64,000 nucleotides of DNA from NCBI GenBank assembly GCA_947073545.1, contig CAMTMP010000003.1:106773-170772 (forward strand), in the 5' to 3' direction. The stretch comes from an uncultured bacterium (GTDB lineage: Bacteria; Bacillota; Clostridia; Lachnospirales; Lachnospiraceae). The notes beneath the pieces were generated by a model. It was not told the origin of the DNA and searched no databases. It saw nothing but the letters and a program-made list of their open reading frames with translations. Shown in pieces: positions 17,085 through 26,312 of this stretch. Every line of letters starts with the position of its first letter. The stretch's first letter is position 1. The position numbers and the translations under genes were made by a program.

Positions 17085-19004
17085 ATGGAAACATATATGA
17101 CATACAGGATGAGGCGGCGGGGGATACTGTGTTTTCTTCTTATTTCCCTGATTGCAGTCGTGGTGTTAATGGAAAAAAGCGAACATATCCGTATTGAGAA
17201 AAACGGCGATTATATGAAGAACTTCCGTTTTGTGCTGGGTAATTCCGCATCGGAGCAGGAAATATTCTGTTTTGCGGATGAGGAGAAGAAAGTAAATTAT
17301 TTGTTTCTCCCTTCCTACGCGAGACTTAAGGATGTGCGGATTTCTTTTGCCGGGGCCAGAAATGTGGTCTTTGCGGGAGCGAAAGGGGAAGTTTCGCTTG
17401 TAAACGGCGAGGACATCGGGGCACTTGCGTACGACGAAAAATATGATGTATATTTTTGTGGAAAAAACGGCGAAAAACTGGAAAAACAGGAAGTGATCAT
17501 CATGCATTCGGCCGGTCTTCCGGCTGTTTTTCTGGAGACGGAAAGCGGTTCTATGGAAATGCTTAATGCGGATAAAAGCTACGCGGAAAAGGGCCGGATT
17601 GTTTTGTTTGATGCAGACGGCGCTGTGGTGTGTGCGGACAAACTGAACCGCATTTCAGGGAGAGGAAATTCCACTTGGGCTTACCCGAAGAAATCATACG
17701 GCATCCGGCTGAAAAACAAGGCTGATCTCTTTGGAATGGGAAGCGCAGACAACTGGATTCTTCTGAGTAATGTGGAAGACCGTTCTTATATCAGAAACAA
17801 GATTACCTATGACATGAGTGTGGCGGCAGGGATGACGGGATCGCCGCAGTCGCAGTATATTGATCTCTATGTAAATCACAGATATCATGGCATGTACCAG
17901 CTCTGTGAGAAAGTAGAGATCGATCCCGAGAGGGTGCCGATCAGAGATCTGGAGGCGGAAAACAAAAATTTGAACAAAGATATTGAGAACTGCGGACGTT
18001 TCGTAACCGAGACAAAGAAAGGGGCAGCGCTTTTCGCCGAGCCGCGCGATCTGACAGGGGGATACCTTTTAGAGAGGGATGTAGTGGAAAAATTTAATGG
18101 GGAAATCAGCGGATTTTATACGGAGACGCTGAAAGACCTGTATACGGTTAAAGAACCGTCATATGCCTCGGAGGCGCAGGTGGATTATATCAGCGGTCTG
18201 GTCAACGGGATGGAGCGGGCTGTCGCTTCGGAGGACGGCGTCGATCCGGAAACGGGGATGCACTACACCGATTATATTGATATACGCTCCTTTGCGCAGA
18301 AATATATTGTGGAAGAATTGTGTAAGAATAACGGCGCGGGTGCGACCAGTTCTTTCTTCTATAAACCTGACGATTCGGTCAGTGAGAAGCTGTTTGCCGG
18401 GCCGGTGTGGGACTACGATAAGGCGTATGCCAATCTGACGGGTATTAACGAATCGGCCAAGGATTTATGCTACCTGATACAGCGGGGAACAGATCCGACG
18501 ACGCTTTTTTGGCATTTGAACAGGCATACCGATTTCCGGCAGGCGGTGTCGGTGTGCTACCGGGAGTTTTTTGCAGACTATATGCTGGACATCATGGACG
18601 AAAAAATTGACGAATATATATCGGAGATTGACACGGCCAAGGACATGGATCTGGTCAGATGGAAGGAAATTTATGGGGAATCGGTGGATTATGAGGGCGA
18701 GGTACAGCGGATTCGGGATTTCCTGTCGGAGCGAAAGCCGTTTCTGGATGCAGTATGGGCAGGAGAAAAAGAAGTATGTACAGTACAGTTTCTAACGGAA
18801 GAGGGAATCACATGCAACTACGTGAGTGTGGTAAAGGGAGCGTGTATGGAGAGAATGCCGGGAGCGGAGCCGGGCACACAGGAAGGGAATCGGGTGTTTG
18901 ACGGCTGGTATACGCAGGACGGGACGCTTATTGACAGGGAGACGCCGATCGAGGAGGATATCACTGTGTATGCGAAATATCATGAAGTATCCGAAACGGG
19001 TTGA
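17085..19004 (+). CDS. CotH-type secreted/anchored kinase (second copy)
   Basis: 639 residues. The N-terminal anchor (~13-29, FLLISLIAVVVLM) indicates an extracytoplasmic protein. The CotH signatures repeat those of the protein at 3880-5769: ISGRGNSTWAYPKKSYGIRL near residue 189, RYHGMYQLCEKVEI near 267, GPVWDYDKAYANL near 439. The last ~75 residues (TVQFLTEEGITCNYV ... FDGWYTQDGTLID ... ITVYAKYHE) form a recognisable Listeria-Bacteroides-type repeat, GWYT being its hallmark. GTAAGGAGCT precedes the ATG. Two divergent CotH kinases in one glycan locus suggest two phosphorylation steps or two alternative substrates; the target is not known. Confidence 0.85.
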   Translation: METYMTYRMRRRGILCFLLISLIAVVVLMEKSEHIRIEKNGDYMKNFRFVLGNSASEQEIFCFADEEKKVNYLFLPSYARLKDVRISFAGARNVVFAGAKGEVSLVNGEDIGALAYDEKYDVYFCGKNGEKLEKQEVIIMHSAGLPAVFLETESGSMEMLNADKSYAEKGRIVLFDADGAVVCADKLNRISGRGNSTWAYPKKSYGIRLKNKADLFGMGSADNWILLSNVEDRSYIRNKITYDMSVAAGMTGSPQSQYIDLYVNHRYHGMYQLCEKVEIDPERVPIRDLEAENKNLNKDIENCGRFVTETKKGAALFAEPRDLTGGYLLERDVVEKFNGEISGFYTETLKDLYTVKEPSYASEAQVDYISGLVNGMERAVASEDGVDPETGMHYTDYIDIRSFAQKYIVEELCKNNGAGATSSFFYKPDDSVSEKLFAGPVWDYDKAYANLTGINESAKDLCYLIQRGTDPTTLFWHLNRHTDFRQAVSVCYREFFADYMLDIMDEKIDEYISEIDTAKDMDLVRWKEIYGESVDYEGEVQRIRDFLSERKPFLDAVWAGEKEVCTVQFLTEEGITCNYVSVVKGACMERMPGAEPGTQEGNRVFDGWYTQDGTLIDRETPIEEDITVYAKYHEVSETG

Positions 19005-19026
19005 AAAGGGGAAGAAAGGATTGGCA

Positions 19027-20142
19027 ATGCTAGATATTGCGGTTGATTTGTTGTGGCTTCGCCCCCAAAAGGTAGGGGGCACCGAATTTTATATCAGAAA
19101 TCTGCTGGACGGTTTCCTGCGGCTTGAGGAGCCTTTTCACCTTTCTTTGATGGTGTCGAGAGACAACAAGGAGACCTTCCGGCATTATACCCAGGATAAG
19201 CGGATTTCCCTTTTGGAGACGAAGGTGGTTTCCGCCAATATTGCCGGGAGGATTTTGTGGAACTTTTTCTGCCAGAACCGCTTCCTCAGAAAAAGAGGGA
19301 TTCGGAAATGCTTTATTCCGGTATACTGCCGTCCGCTGTTTAACGGTGGCGTTACCTACGTCAATGTGATTCACGACTTGCAGGCGGCGCATTATCCGGC
19401 GTATCACCCGTTTCACGAAATTGCCTATTCCAGACTTTGCTGGTGGCTGGACGTCCGTTTTTCCAAACATCTTGTGGTCATATCCGACTGGGTGAGAGAC
19501 GATGTCAGGAAAAAATATCATGTAAAGAGCGGGAAGATCACAACCATATACAATCCGATTACGGTGGATCAAGGGGAGGTCGTTCCCTTTGAGCGGCTTG
19601 CGGAAAAATATCATGTGACAAAGAAGGGGTTTTATTATACTGTGGCACAGTTGATTCCGCACAAGAACCTGGATACGCTGATTGCAGTGATGAAACGGAT
19701 TAAGGAGACAGGGGCAGAACTTCCATGTAAGCTCCTGATTTCCGGGGTGAACGGGGAGAGCAGGGAGAAACTGGAAAAACAGATCCGGGAGAGAGGGCTG
19801 GAACGGGAAGTGACGCTCACGGGTTTCGTGGAAAATGCAGAGAGGAACGCGCTGTACCGTCATTGCCGGGCATTTCTTTTTCCGAGTGTGTTTGAGGGGT
19901 TTGGCATGCCGCCGATTGAAGCCATGCTCTTCGGGACGGTGGTAATCGCCACGGACAGGACGTGCATTCCGGAAGTGACGCAGAAAAAGGCGAACTATGT
20001 GAAGAACCCCTACGATGTGGAGGAGTGGATCAGGGTGATGCAAAATCCGGCGGACAGGATAGCGGAGATGGATTTTAGCCAATATGACCAGATGAAGCTA
20101 AGCCGGAAATACTATGAACTGTTTGTCGGGCAGTTTGGATAG
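19027..20142 (+). CDS. GT4 family glycosyltransferase (mannosyltransferase-like)
   Basis: 371 residues starting MLDIAVDLLWLRPQKVGGTEFY at ATG 19027, with AAAGGA 7 bases upstream; the longer open frame from 18898 overlaps the CotH gene by 107 bases and has no family sequence there. The C-terminal domain has VAQLIPHKNLDTL and PSVFEGFGMPPIEAMLFGTVVIATD, the EX7E donor motif of GT4 mannosyl- or rhamnosyltransferases. Cytoplasmic. Confidence 0.85.
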   Translation: MLDIAVDLLWLRPQKVGGTEFYIRNLLDGFLRLEEPFHLSLMVSRDNKETFRHYTQDKRISLLETKVVSANIAGRILWNFFCQNRFLRKRGIRKCFIPVYCRPLFNGGVTYVNVIHDLQAAHYPAYHPFHEIAYSRLCWWLDVRFSKHLVVISDWVRDDVRKKYHVKSGKITTIYNPITVDQGEVVPFERLAEKYHVTKKGFYYTVAQLIPHKNLDTLIAVMKRIKETGAELPCKLLISGVNGESREKLEKQIRERGLEREVTLTGFVENAERNALYRHCRAFLFPSVFEGFGMPPIEAMLFGTVVIATDRTCIPEVTQKKANYVKNPYDVEEWIRVMQNPADRIAEMDFSQYDQMKLSRKYYELFVGQFG

Positions 20143-20192
20143 GCAGAGGCGGACGCGATATCGGTTAAAAGAAGAACGGGAACGGTGCGGCT

Positions 20193-21101
20193 ATGAAACT
20201 GGCGGTTATTTTAGTAAACTATAACGGCGAAAACTATAATGCGGCGTGTATCGAATCTATATTGGGAAACAGAGGTGTGGATGAGCTGAGGATTATCGTG
20301 GTGGATAACGCTTCGCAGGATGATTCCATGCGCCTGTTGGAGGAAAGATATGCGGGGGATGAGCGGCTGGAGTTGATTTGGCTCGATGAAAACTATGGCT
20401 TTTCCGGCGCGAACAATGTGGGAATCCGGCGTGCCGGGGAGTGGGGTGCGAACGCGGTTCTTCTTCTGAACAACGATACGGAGACTGCGCCGGATATGCT
20501 GTCCCGGCTCTTGGAATGCGCGAAAAGGCATCCGGACAGCGTGATTGCGCCGAAAATTTATTACAGCGACGACAGAGAGCGTCTCTGGTCTGCCGGAGGA
20601 AGTTTTTCGACGGTCATAAAAAAGGCGAGGCATGCGGGCTTAAATGAGACGGATGTGGGGCAGCACGACCGGGAAAAGGAGATCGGGTTTGCCACGGGAT
20701 GCTGTCTGTGGATTCCGATGGAAGTGATCAGGAAAGCGGGGACGCTGGACGAGCGCTTTTTTCTTTATTATGAAGATACAGAGTATAGTCTGCGCCTGAA
20801 CAAGCTGGGAATCTCTATTTATTATTGTCCGCGTGCGGTGCTGTATCATAAGGTGGGTGCAAGTTCGAAAGGAGCTGACAGCCCGCTGTGTGCCTATTAT
20901 ATTGCGCGCAACTGGCTTTTGTGCGACAGAATATATCTGGGATGGCGGTATCCGCTGTTTCTTTTGTATTTTGCGGCAAACAGGGCGGTCTGCTGCCTGC
21001 TGTGGCTGGGGCGCGGAAAAACAGAACTTGTCAGGGCAACATGCAGAGGGGTTTGGGATCATTGCAGGAGGAAGTATGGCAGGGCGGCGTATTACGGTTG
21101 A
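20193..21101 (+). CDS. GT2 rhamnosyltransferase-like glycosyltransferase
   Basis: 302 residues. MKLAVILVNYNGENYNAACIESIL and VVDNASQDDS are the N-terminal GT2 motifs; LLNNDTE is the DxD equivalent, and ATGCCLWIPMEVIRKAGTLDERFFLYYEDTEYSLRLNKLG is the acceptor-loop signature (ED motif) of the WbbL/rhamnosyltransferase-like group. A hydrophobic segment near the C-terminus (YPLFLLYFAANRAVCCLLWL) suggests peripheral membrane attachment. The donor sugar is not certain. Confidence 0.85.
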   Translation: MKLAVILVNYNGENYNAACIESILGNRGVDELRIIVVDNASQDDSMRLLEERYAGDERLELIWLDENYGFSGANNVGIRRAGEWGANAVLLLNNDTETAPDMLSRLLECAKRHPDSVIAPKIYYSDDRERLWSAGGSFSTVIKKARHAGLNETDVGQHDREKEIGFATGCCLWIPMEVIRKAGTLDERFFLYYEDTEYSLRLNKLGISIYYCPRAVLYHKVGASSKGADSPLCAYYIARNWLLCDRIYLGWRYPLFLLYFAANRAVCCLLWLGRGKTELVRATCRGVWDHCRRKYGRAAYYG

Positions 21102-21165
21102 ACTGCTACGATGAACTGTTGGGAACCGTGCGTTGCATTTGCATTGAAAAAGGGAGTATGCTATT

Positions 21166-22275
21166 ATGAAAAAAGGTTATTATATCCATTTTCAGGGACG
21201 GCAGTCCATTGGAGTCAGTAAAAAGATTGATATGCAGATGGAGGAGCTTCGCAAGTTTTTCAATGTGCAGGAGATGGAAGTGGAGACACTTGCCAGATCG
21301 CTGCCCGGCCGGGTGCTTGGCTTATTTCCGACAGCCTCGATCGCGAGGGACTATAGGGCAGCGCTGGAGAAAATGGACGATCCCGATTTCCTGTACGTCA
21401 GGAGAACGGTGGCGGACAGGGCCTACCTTGAGTTCTGGAAGCGTGTGAAGGAGCGGTATCCGAACTGTAAAATTATCATTGAATTGTTCACCTATCCGTA
21501 TGACAAGGATGATTTCGGGAAATGGAACGCATGGCCTTTTTATATCAAGGAACTGCTGTATCGTCCCAAATTAAAAAACTATGTAGACCGATTTGCGACT
21601 TACACGGAGGATCAGGAAATATTCGGGATTCCGACACTCCGGTCGGCAAACGGAATCCATGTGGAACGTGTTCCTCAAGTTGCAGGAGAATTTGCGGACG
21701 GACAGATCAATATCATCGGCGTGGCGTATATGCAGCGCCATCACGGATATGAGCGTATTATCAAAGGTCTGCACGAATACTATACAAATCAGAAGAACCC
21801 GGAATATAAGGTCGTGCTGCGGCTTGTAGGTGACGGGCCGGAGAAACCGCTCTATCAGGAGCTGGTAAGTAAATATCATTTGGAGGCGTATGTGCATTTT
21901 TACCCGACCATGTCCGGGGAGGAACTGGACAGGCTGTATGATACATGCGATATGGCGCTGGTATCCTTCGGTATGTATAAAGCCGGTTTTTATGGAAAAA
22001 TGTGTGCGCTGAAATCAAGGGAATGTCTCGCCAAGGGAATGCCGTTGATTACAGGCTGCGAGATTGATGTGCTTCCTGAGGATTATCCCTATGCCAAGGT
22101 GTTTTCGAATGACAGCAGTGTAGTAGACATAGGAGAGATCACCGCGCTGTACAAGCGGATCAGGAGCTCTGTGGGAAGCAAGAAAGAACTGGCTGATAAG
22201 ATCAGGGCGTTTGCGAGGGAGCATGTCAGCATGGAGGCGGTTATGCGGAACGTAGTTATGTATATAGAGTCCTGA
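21166..22275 (+). CDS. GT4-like glycosyltransferase
   Basis: 369 residues. The N-terminal half (MKKGYYIHFQGRQSIGVSKKI) is divergent from its neighbours. The C-terminal half has a GT4-like donor domain: IIGVAYMQRHHGYERII, LVGDGPEKPLYQEL, YPTMSGEELDRLYDTCDMALVSFG, then KSRECLAKGMPLITG in place of the usual E-x7-E stretch. AGGGAG precedes the ATG. The intergenic 64 bases upstream contain nothing notable. Confidence 0.75.
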   Translation: MKKGYYIHFQGRQSIGVSKKIDMQMEELRKFFNVQEMEVETLARSLPGRVLGLFPTASIARDYRAALEKMDDPDFLYVRRTVADRAYLEFWKRVKERYPNCKIIIELFTYPYDKDDFGKWNAWPFYIKELLYRPKLKNYVDRFATYTEDQEIFGIPTLRSANGIHVERVPQVAGEFADGQINIIGVAYMQRHHGYERIIKGLHEYYTNQKNPEYKVVLRLVGDGPEKPLYQELVSKYHLEAYVHFYPTMSGEELDRLYDTCDMALVSFGMYKAGFYGKMCALKSRECLAKGMPLITGCEIDVLPEDYPYAKVFSNDSSVVDIGEITALYKRIRSSVGSKKELADKIRAFAREHVSMEAVMRNVVMYIES

Positions 22276-22312
22276 ACAGGACAGCAAAAGACGGGAAAGG
22301 CAGAGCGTAGAA

Positions 22313-23383
22313 ATGATTACACATATTGTAGGAAACAGGCCGCAGTTTATCAAGCTGGCGCCGCTGTATCACGAGTTGGCGAAAGCGGGGTGCGGGCAGA
22401 GTATTATTCACAGCGGGCAGCACTATGATGAAAATATGTCGGATGTGTTTTTTGAGGAGTTAGGAATACCGGCGCCGGATGTGAATCTGTGTGCGGGGGG
22501 CGGAAGCCACGCGCAGATGACGGCGAGGATTATGGTCAGCCTTGAAGAGAGGCTGACAGCCCATAAGCCGGAACTGGTGGTTCTCTACGGGGACACAAAT
22601 ACGACGCTTGCGGGCGCGGTAGTTGCGGCTAAGCTCTGTATTCCCATTGCGCATGTGGAGGCGGGACCAAGAGTTCATAAGAGGGAAAATCCGGAGGAGT
22701 GTAACAGAATTGTCACCGACCATCTGTCGGATATCCTGTTTTGCCCGGATGCCATATCGCTGCAAAATCTGGAACGGGAAGGTCTGGGACAGGCAGCCTA
22801 TATGACAGGTGATATCATGTATGATACGTATCTGACGATCGCCGACAGTGTGCAGGAATCCTTTTCTGCGGAAGAAGTTGTTGTAATGACGTGGCACAGG
22901 CAGGAAAATACATGCAGCAGAGCGCGGATGGAGAGCATTCTGAATCTGGTGGAGCGATTGGGTGAACGGGTGATCTGCCCCATGCACCCGCGTACCAGAA
23001 AATGTCTTGCAGAATATGGGCTGTTAGAGCGGGCAGAGGGGATTCCCAATTTTGAGATAACGGAACCGGTAGGATATACGGAGATGGTTAGGCTTATGAA
23101 CAGGGCAAGACTGATTTTGACGGACTCAGGCGGGCTTTCCAAAGAATCATCATTTGCCGGGGCAAAATGTCTCTTTATGCTGGAAATGGATATGTGGGAA
23201 GATCTGGTGAAGGATAAGTGGATGCACAAGTTCGATCCGGAGCGGGAAGAGAGCGTGGCGGAGGCGCTTCAGTTTGCCAGGCAGGCCAAGCGTGTGCCGC
23301 CTGCGGACAGGCCCAGACATTACGGGGATGGCCATGCTGCGGCTAAAATGGTGGAAAAGCTGAGAGAAAGAGGGTTGATCTGA
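22313..23383 (+). CDS. wecB: UDP-N-acetylglucosamine 2-epimerase (non-hydrolysing)
   Basis: 356 residues. It interconverts UDP-GlcNAc and UDP-ManNAc. Family motifs are complete: GNRPQFIKLAPL at the N-terminus, HSGQHYDENMSDVFF, YGDTNTTLAGA, HVEAGPRVHKRENPEECNRIVTDHLSD (catalytic region; most relatives read AGLR where this one reads AGPR), and LTDSGGLSKESSF. The product could feed the WecG/TagA domain at 1879-3813, which in relatives uses UDP-ManNAc. It is separated by two bases from the aminotransferase gene. In relatives closest in sequence style the substrate may be a modified UDP-sugar such as UDP-GlcNAc3NAcA, so the exact substrate is uncertain. Confidence 0.9.
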   Translation: MITHIVGNRPQFIKLAPLYHELAKAGCGQSIIHSGQHYDENMSDVFFEELGIPAPDVNLCAGGGSHAQMTARIMVSLEERLTAHKPELVVLYGDTNTTLAGAVVAAKLCIPIAHVEAGPRVHKRENPEECNRIVTDHLSDILFCPDAISLQNLEREGLGQAAYMTGDIMYDTYLTIADSVQESFSAEEVVVMTWHRQENTCSRARMESILNLVERLGERVICPMHPRTRKCLAEYGLLERAEGIPNFEITEPVGYTEMVRLMNRARLILTDSGGLSKESSFAGAKCLFMLEMDMWEDLVKDKWMHKFDPEREESVAEALQFARQAKRVPPADRPRHYGDGHAAAKMVEKLRERGLI

Positions 23384-23385
23384 TT

Positions 23386-24513
23386 ATGGAATTTCGTGAT
23401 TTAAAGAGACAATATCAGCTTCACAGGGAGGAAATAGACGGTGCGATGCAGGAAGTGATCGATTCGTCGCACTTTATTCTTGGTTCGCAGGTGAAACAAC
23501 TGGAGCAGGAATTGGCCGAATATGCGGGAGTAAAGCACTGTATTGCGTGTGCCAATGGAACGGATGCGCTGCAGCTTGCTTTGATGGCATGGGAGATAGG
23601 AAAAGGCGATGCGGTATTTGTGCCGGATTTCACTTTCTTCTCCAGCGGGGAAGTGGTTCCGATGACAGGGGCAACACCCGTTTTTGCAGACGTTGATAAG
23701 GATACTTACAATATAAGTACGGACAGTCTGCGAAATGCCATTGAATATGTGATTCATAACACTGATTTAAGGCCGAAGGCAGTTGTGGCGGTGGACTTGT
23801 TCGGGCGTCCGGCAGACTATGAAGAGATCCGGAAGATTGCGGCGCAGTATGATCTTCTGGTTTTGGAGGACGCTGCGCAGGGGTTTGGCGGCATGGCAGG
23901 CGGCAGGAAGGCCTGCAGCTTTGGAGATATAAGCACCACGTCGTTCTTCCCTTCCAAACCGTTAGGATGCTATGGAGACGGAGGAGCGGTCTTTACGGAT
24001 AACGACGTGTGGGCGGAACGGCTTCTCTCCCTTCGTGTACATGGAAAAGGGAGCGACAAATATGACAATGTACGTATCGGGATGAATTCCAGATTGGATA
24101 CCATACAGGCAGCGGTTTTGCTTCAGAAACTACGGTTTTTGGAGGAAGAACTGGAGGCATGCAGCCGTATTGCGGCAAGGTACAGTGAACGCCTGCGCGA
24201 TTTTGTGAAAATACCGGCAGGGCTTGGCAGCATGCGGTCAGCCTGGGCACAGTATACGATTTGCCTGAAGGATATAGAGGAACGGGAACGCGTGATTGAA
24301 CGGATGAAGGCGGACGGTATACCGAGTGCGGTCTATTACAGAAAACCGATGCACAGGCAGGGGGCTTTCGCAGAGAATCTGATTCAGGCGGTATCCTGTG
24401 AAAATACGGAGTATATTTGTGATCGGTGCCTTTCTCTCCCATTCCATCCTTATATGCAGGAAGCGGAGATTGAGGCGGTGTGCGACAGTGTGAAACGAGC
24501 GATTTTACAGTGA
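23386..24513 (+). CDS. DegT/DnrJ/EryC1/StrS sugar aminotransferase
   Basis: 375 residues, PLP enzyme. ANGTDALQLAL binds the PLP phosphate, LEDAAQGFGG holds the PLP-contacting Asp, and SFFPSKPLGCYGDGGAVF contains the Schiff-base Lys. The AAQ/SFFPSKPLG form is typical of WbpE/WlbC-type enzymes that aminate a 3-keto nucleotide sugar using glutamate. No matching NAD-dependent oxidase (WbpB/WlbA) or acetyltransferase (WbpD) lies adjacent, so the ketosugar must be made elsewhere. It follows the 2-epimerase by two bases, implying a shared pathway to a diamino sugar (inference). Confidence 0.9.
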   Translation: MEFRDLKRQYQLHREEIDGAMQEVIDSSHFILGSQVKQLEQELAEYAGVKHCIACANGTDALQLALMAWEIGKGDAVFVPDFTFFSSGEVVPMTGATPVFADVDKDTYNISTDSLRNAIEYVIHNTDLRPKAVVAVDLFGRPADYEEIRKIAAQYDLLVLEDAAQGFGGMAGGRKACSFGDISTTSFFPSKPLGCYGDGGAVFTDNDVWAERLLSLRVHGKGSDKYDNVRIGMNSRLDTIQAAVLLQKLRFLEEELEACSRIAARYSERLRDFVKIPAGLGSMRSAWAQYTICLKDIEERERVIERMKADGIPSAVYYRKPMHRQGAFAENLIQAVSCENTEYICDRCLSLPFHPYMQEAEIEAVCDSVKRAILQ

Positions 24514-24566
24514 TTTGGCTGTGGACGGCGGCGCGCTTAAGAACAGCGGAAGGTAGAGGGCGGGGC

Positions 24567-26267
24567 ATGGACGAGAAGATGGAGCTGCACGGCTGGCTTG
24601 CCGCCAGCCGGAATATGAAAATCACCTGTCTGGGTGAATATATGGATTTGGGCGTCTGCGTGCAGTACCGCAATCTGCTGGACAAATTTCCACAGGATCG
24701 GATTTTTTTATCAACTTCCGGTCAGATTTGTTTGTTGGACGGCTATGTGTACAATAAGGAGGAATTTCTCTGTCCGGAAGGGTTTGGGCAGTGGCCCGAT
24801 TCCTTTGCGGTTTCTCTGCAGAAAGACCGTGCAGATCATTTTGACAGGCTGCGAGGGGCTTTCTGCGGCTATTTCTATGACAAGGAAACGGATCAGATAA
24901 CGGTTTATACGGATCAGGTTTCCAATAAGGCGCTATACTATTATGTGAATGGGGACAGTTGGATCGTGTCCAACTGTGTGTACTATATGGTAAAAGTGCT
25001 GCGGGCTAACCATATCACATATCATTGGAACCGGAAAGCGGCGCAGTACATGTTAACTTACGGATATATGCTGGATGACAGTACGCATGTGGCGGAGATA
25101 CACAGGCTGCTTCCCGGCTGCTTTGCGGTGATAGGCGATGGCTGCGCAGCAGTGGAGAGATACTACTTTATCCGCAATCAGGAAGAGGCCATGTCTGAGG
25201 AGGCGGCTGTCGAAAAGGTTGATCTGGCGTTCCGTGAGGCCGTCAGACGGGAGTATGAAAAAGACCGGGAGTACGGCTATCAACACTTGACAGACTTAAG
25301 CGGCGGGTTGGACAGCCGTATGGTGTCTTGGGTTGCCCATGATATGGGCTATACGGATCAGTTGAATGTGGCATACAGCCGTTCGGGATACTGGGATGAC
25401 AAGATTTCCAGACAGATCGCAAGTGATCTCGGGCATGAATATCTGTTTAAATCGCTGGACGACGCCAGATGGATGTATGATGTGGAACGGGTCGTGAGGC
25501 AGAATAACGGAGCGGCTCTCTATTCAGGGATTACCGGCGGAGCGAGACTTTTAAGGACACTCAGTGCAGACAGATTCGGGATTGAACATACCGGTATGAT
25601 AGGAGACGCGGTACTGGCGACATTTTATCATGACCGATCTTTTAATTACGGAAAACCGCAGTTGGGACTGCATAGATATTCGGAACGATTGTCCTATCGT
25701 TTCGATGAGGAAATATTGCAGGATTATCCCTGCCAGGAAATGTTTGCAATTTATACAAGAGGAATCATGGGAGCGCAGAGCTCTTACATGATCAGACAGC
25801 ATTATGTGGAAACCGCGTCGCCGTTTATGGATGTGGACCTTATGAACGTGGTTTTCGCGATTCCCTTTGAGTACCGAAACAGACACCGTCTTTATCTGCG
25901 CTGGATCAAAGAGAAATACCCAAAGGCTGCCGACTACGGATGGGAGAAGTGGGGAGGCGTGAAGCCGAAGGAATCCCATCTCTTATTGCGAAAGGTCAGA
26001 ACCACGGAGAGACTTGCGAAGCAGACGGTGTGCAGTCTGCGCAAGGTAAAAAATACGGATTCCATGAATCCTATGGATGCATGGTATGCGGCGGATATGG
26101 AGCTGCAGCGCTATTATGCGTCGTATTACGAAAGCCATATCGACAGCCCGGTGTTTGATGAAGCACTCAGAAAAGATATTTCCGTTATGTTCCATCAGGG
26201 AAATGTAACCGAGAAAAGTATGGCGCTTACCGTGCTGGCGGCGGCGCATCTGTATTTTGCGTCATAA
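24567..26267 (+). CDS. Asparagine synthase-like protein lacking the glutaminase cysteine
   Basis: 567 residues. The N-terminal part (~1-200) follows the class II amidotransferase fold (FLSTSGQICLLDGYVYN, LRGAFCGYFYD, YTDQVSNKALYYY) but begins MDEKMELHG, with no Cys at position 2, so glutamine hydrolysis is not expected. The C-terminal synthetase domain has the ATP-pyrophosphatase loop LSGGLDSR (~244-251). In O-antigen loci such proteins (for example WbpS, VatN) amidate hexuronic acids. Here the nitrogen source may be free ammonia or an amine. The start at 24567 follows AGAGGGCGGGG; the frame is open to 24480 but overlaps the aminotransferase. No uronate-forming dehydrogenase is present in the window. 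Confidence 0.7.
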   Translation: MDEKMELHGWLAASRNMKITCLGEYMDLGVCVQYRNLLDKFPQDRIFLSTSGQICLLDGYVYNKEEFLCPEGFGQWPDSFAVSLQKDRADHFDRLRGAFCGYFYDKETDQITVYTDQVSNKALYYYVNGDSWIVSNCVYYMVKVLRANHITYHWNRKAAQYMLTYGYMLDDSTHVAEIHRLLPGCFAVIGDGCAAVERYYFIRNQEEAMSEEAAVEKVDLAFREAVRREYEKDREYGYQHLTDLSGGLDSRMVSWVAHDMGYTDQLNVAYSRSGYWDDKISRQIASDLGHEYLFKSLDDARWMYDVERVVRQNNGAALYSGITGGARLLRTLSADRFGIEHTGMIGDAVLATFYHDRSFNYGKPQLGLHRYSERLSYRFDEEILQDYPCQEMFAIYTRGIMGAQSSYMIRQHYVETASPFMDVDLMNVVFAIPFEYRNRHRLYLRWIKEKYPKAADYGWEKWGGVKPKESHLLLRKVRTTERLAKQTVCSLRKVKNTDSMNPMDAWYAADMELQRYYASYYESHIDSPVFDEALRKDISVMFHQGNVTEKSMALTVLAAAHLYFAS

Positions 26268-26312
26268 AAATGTGTTTCATGAATTGGAATGATTCGGAGG
26301 ATCGGGAGCACA

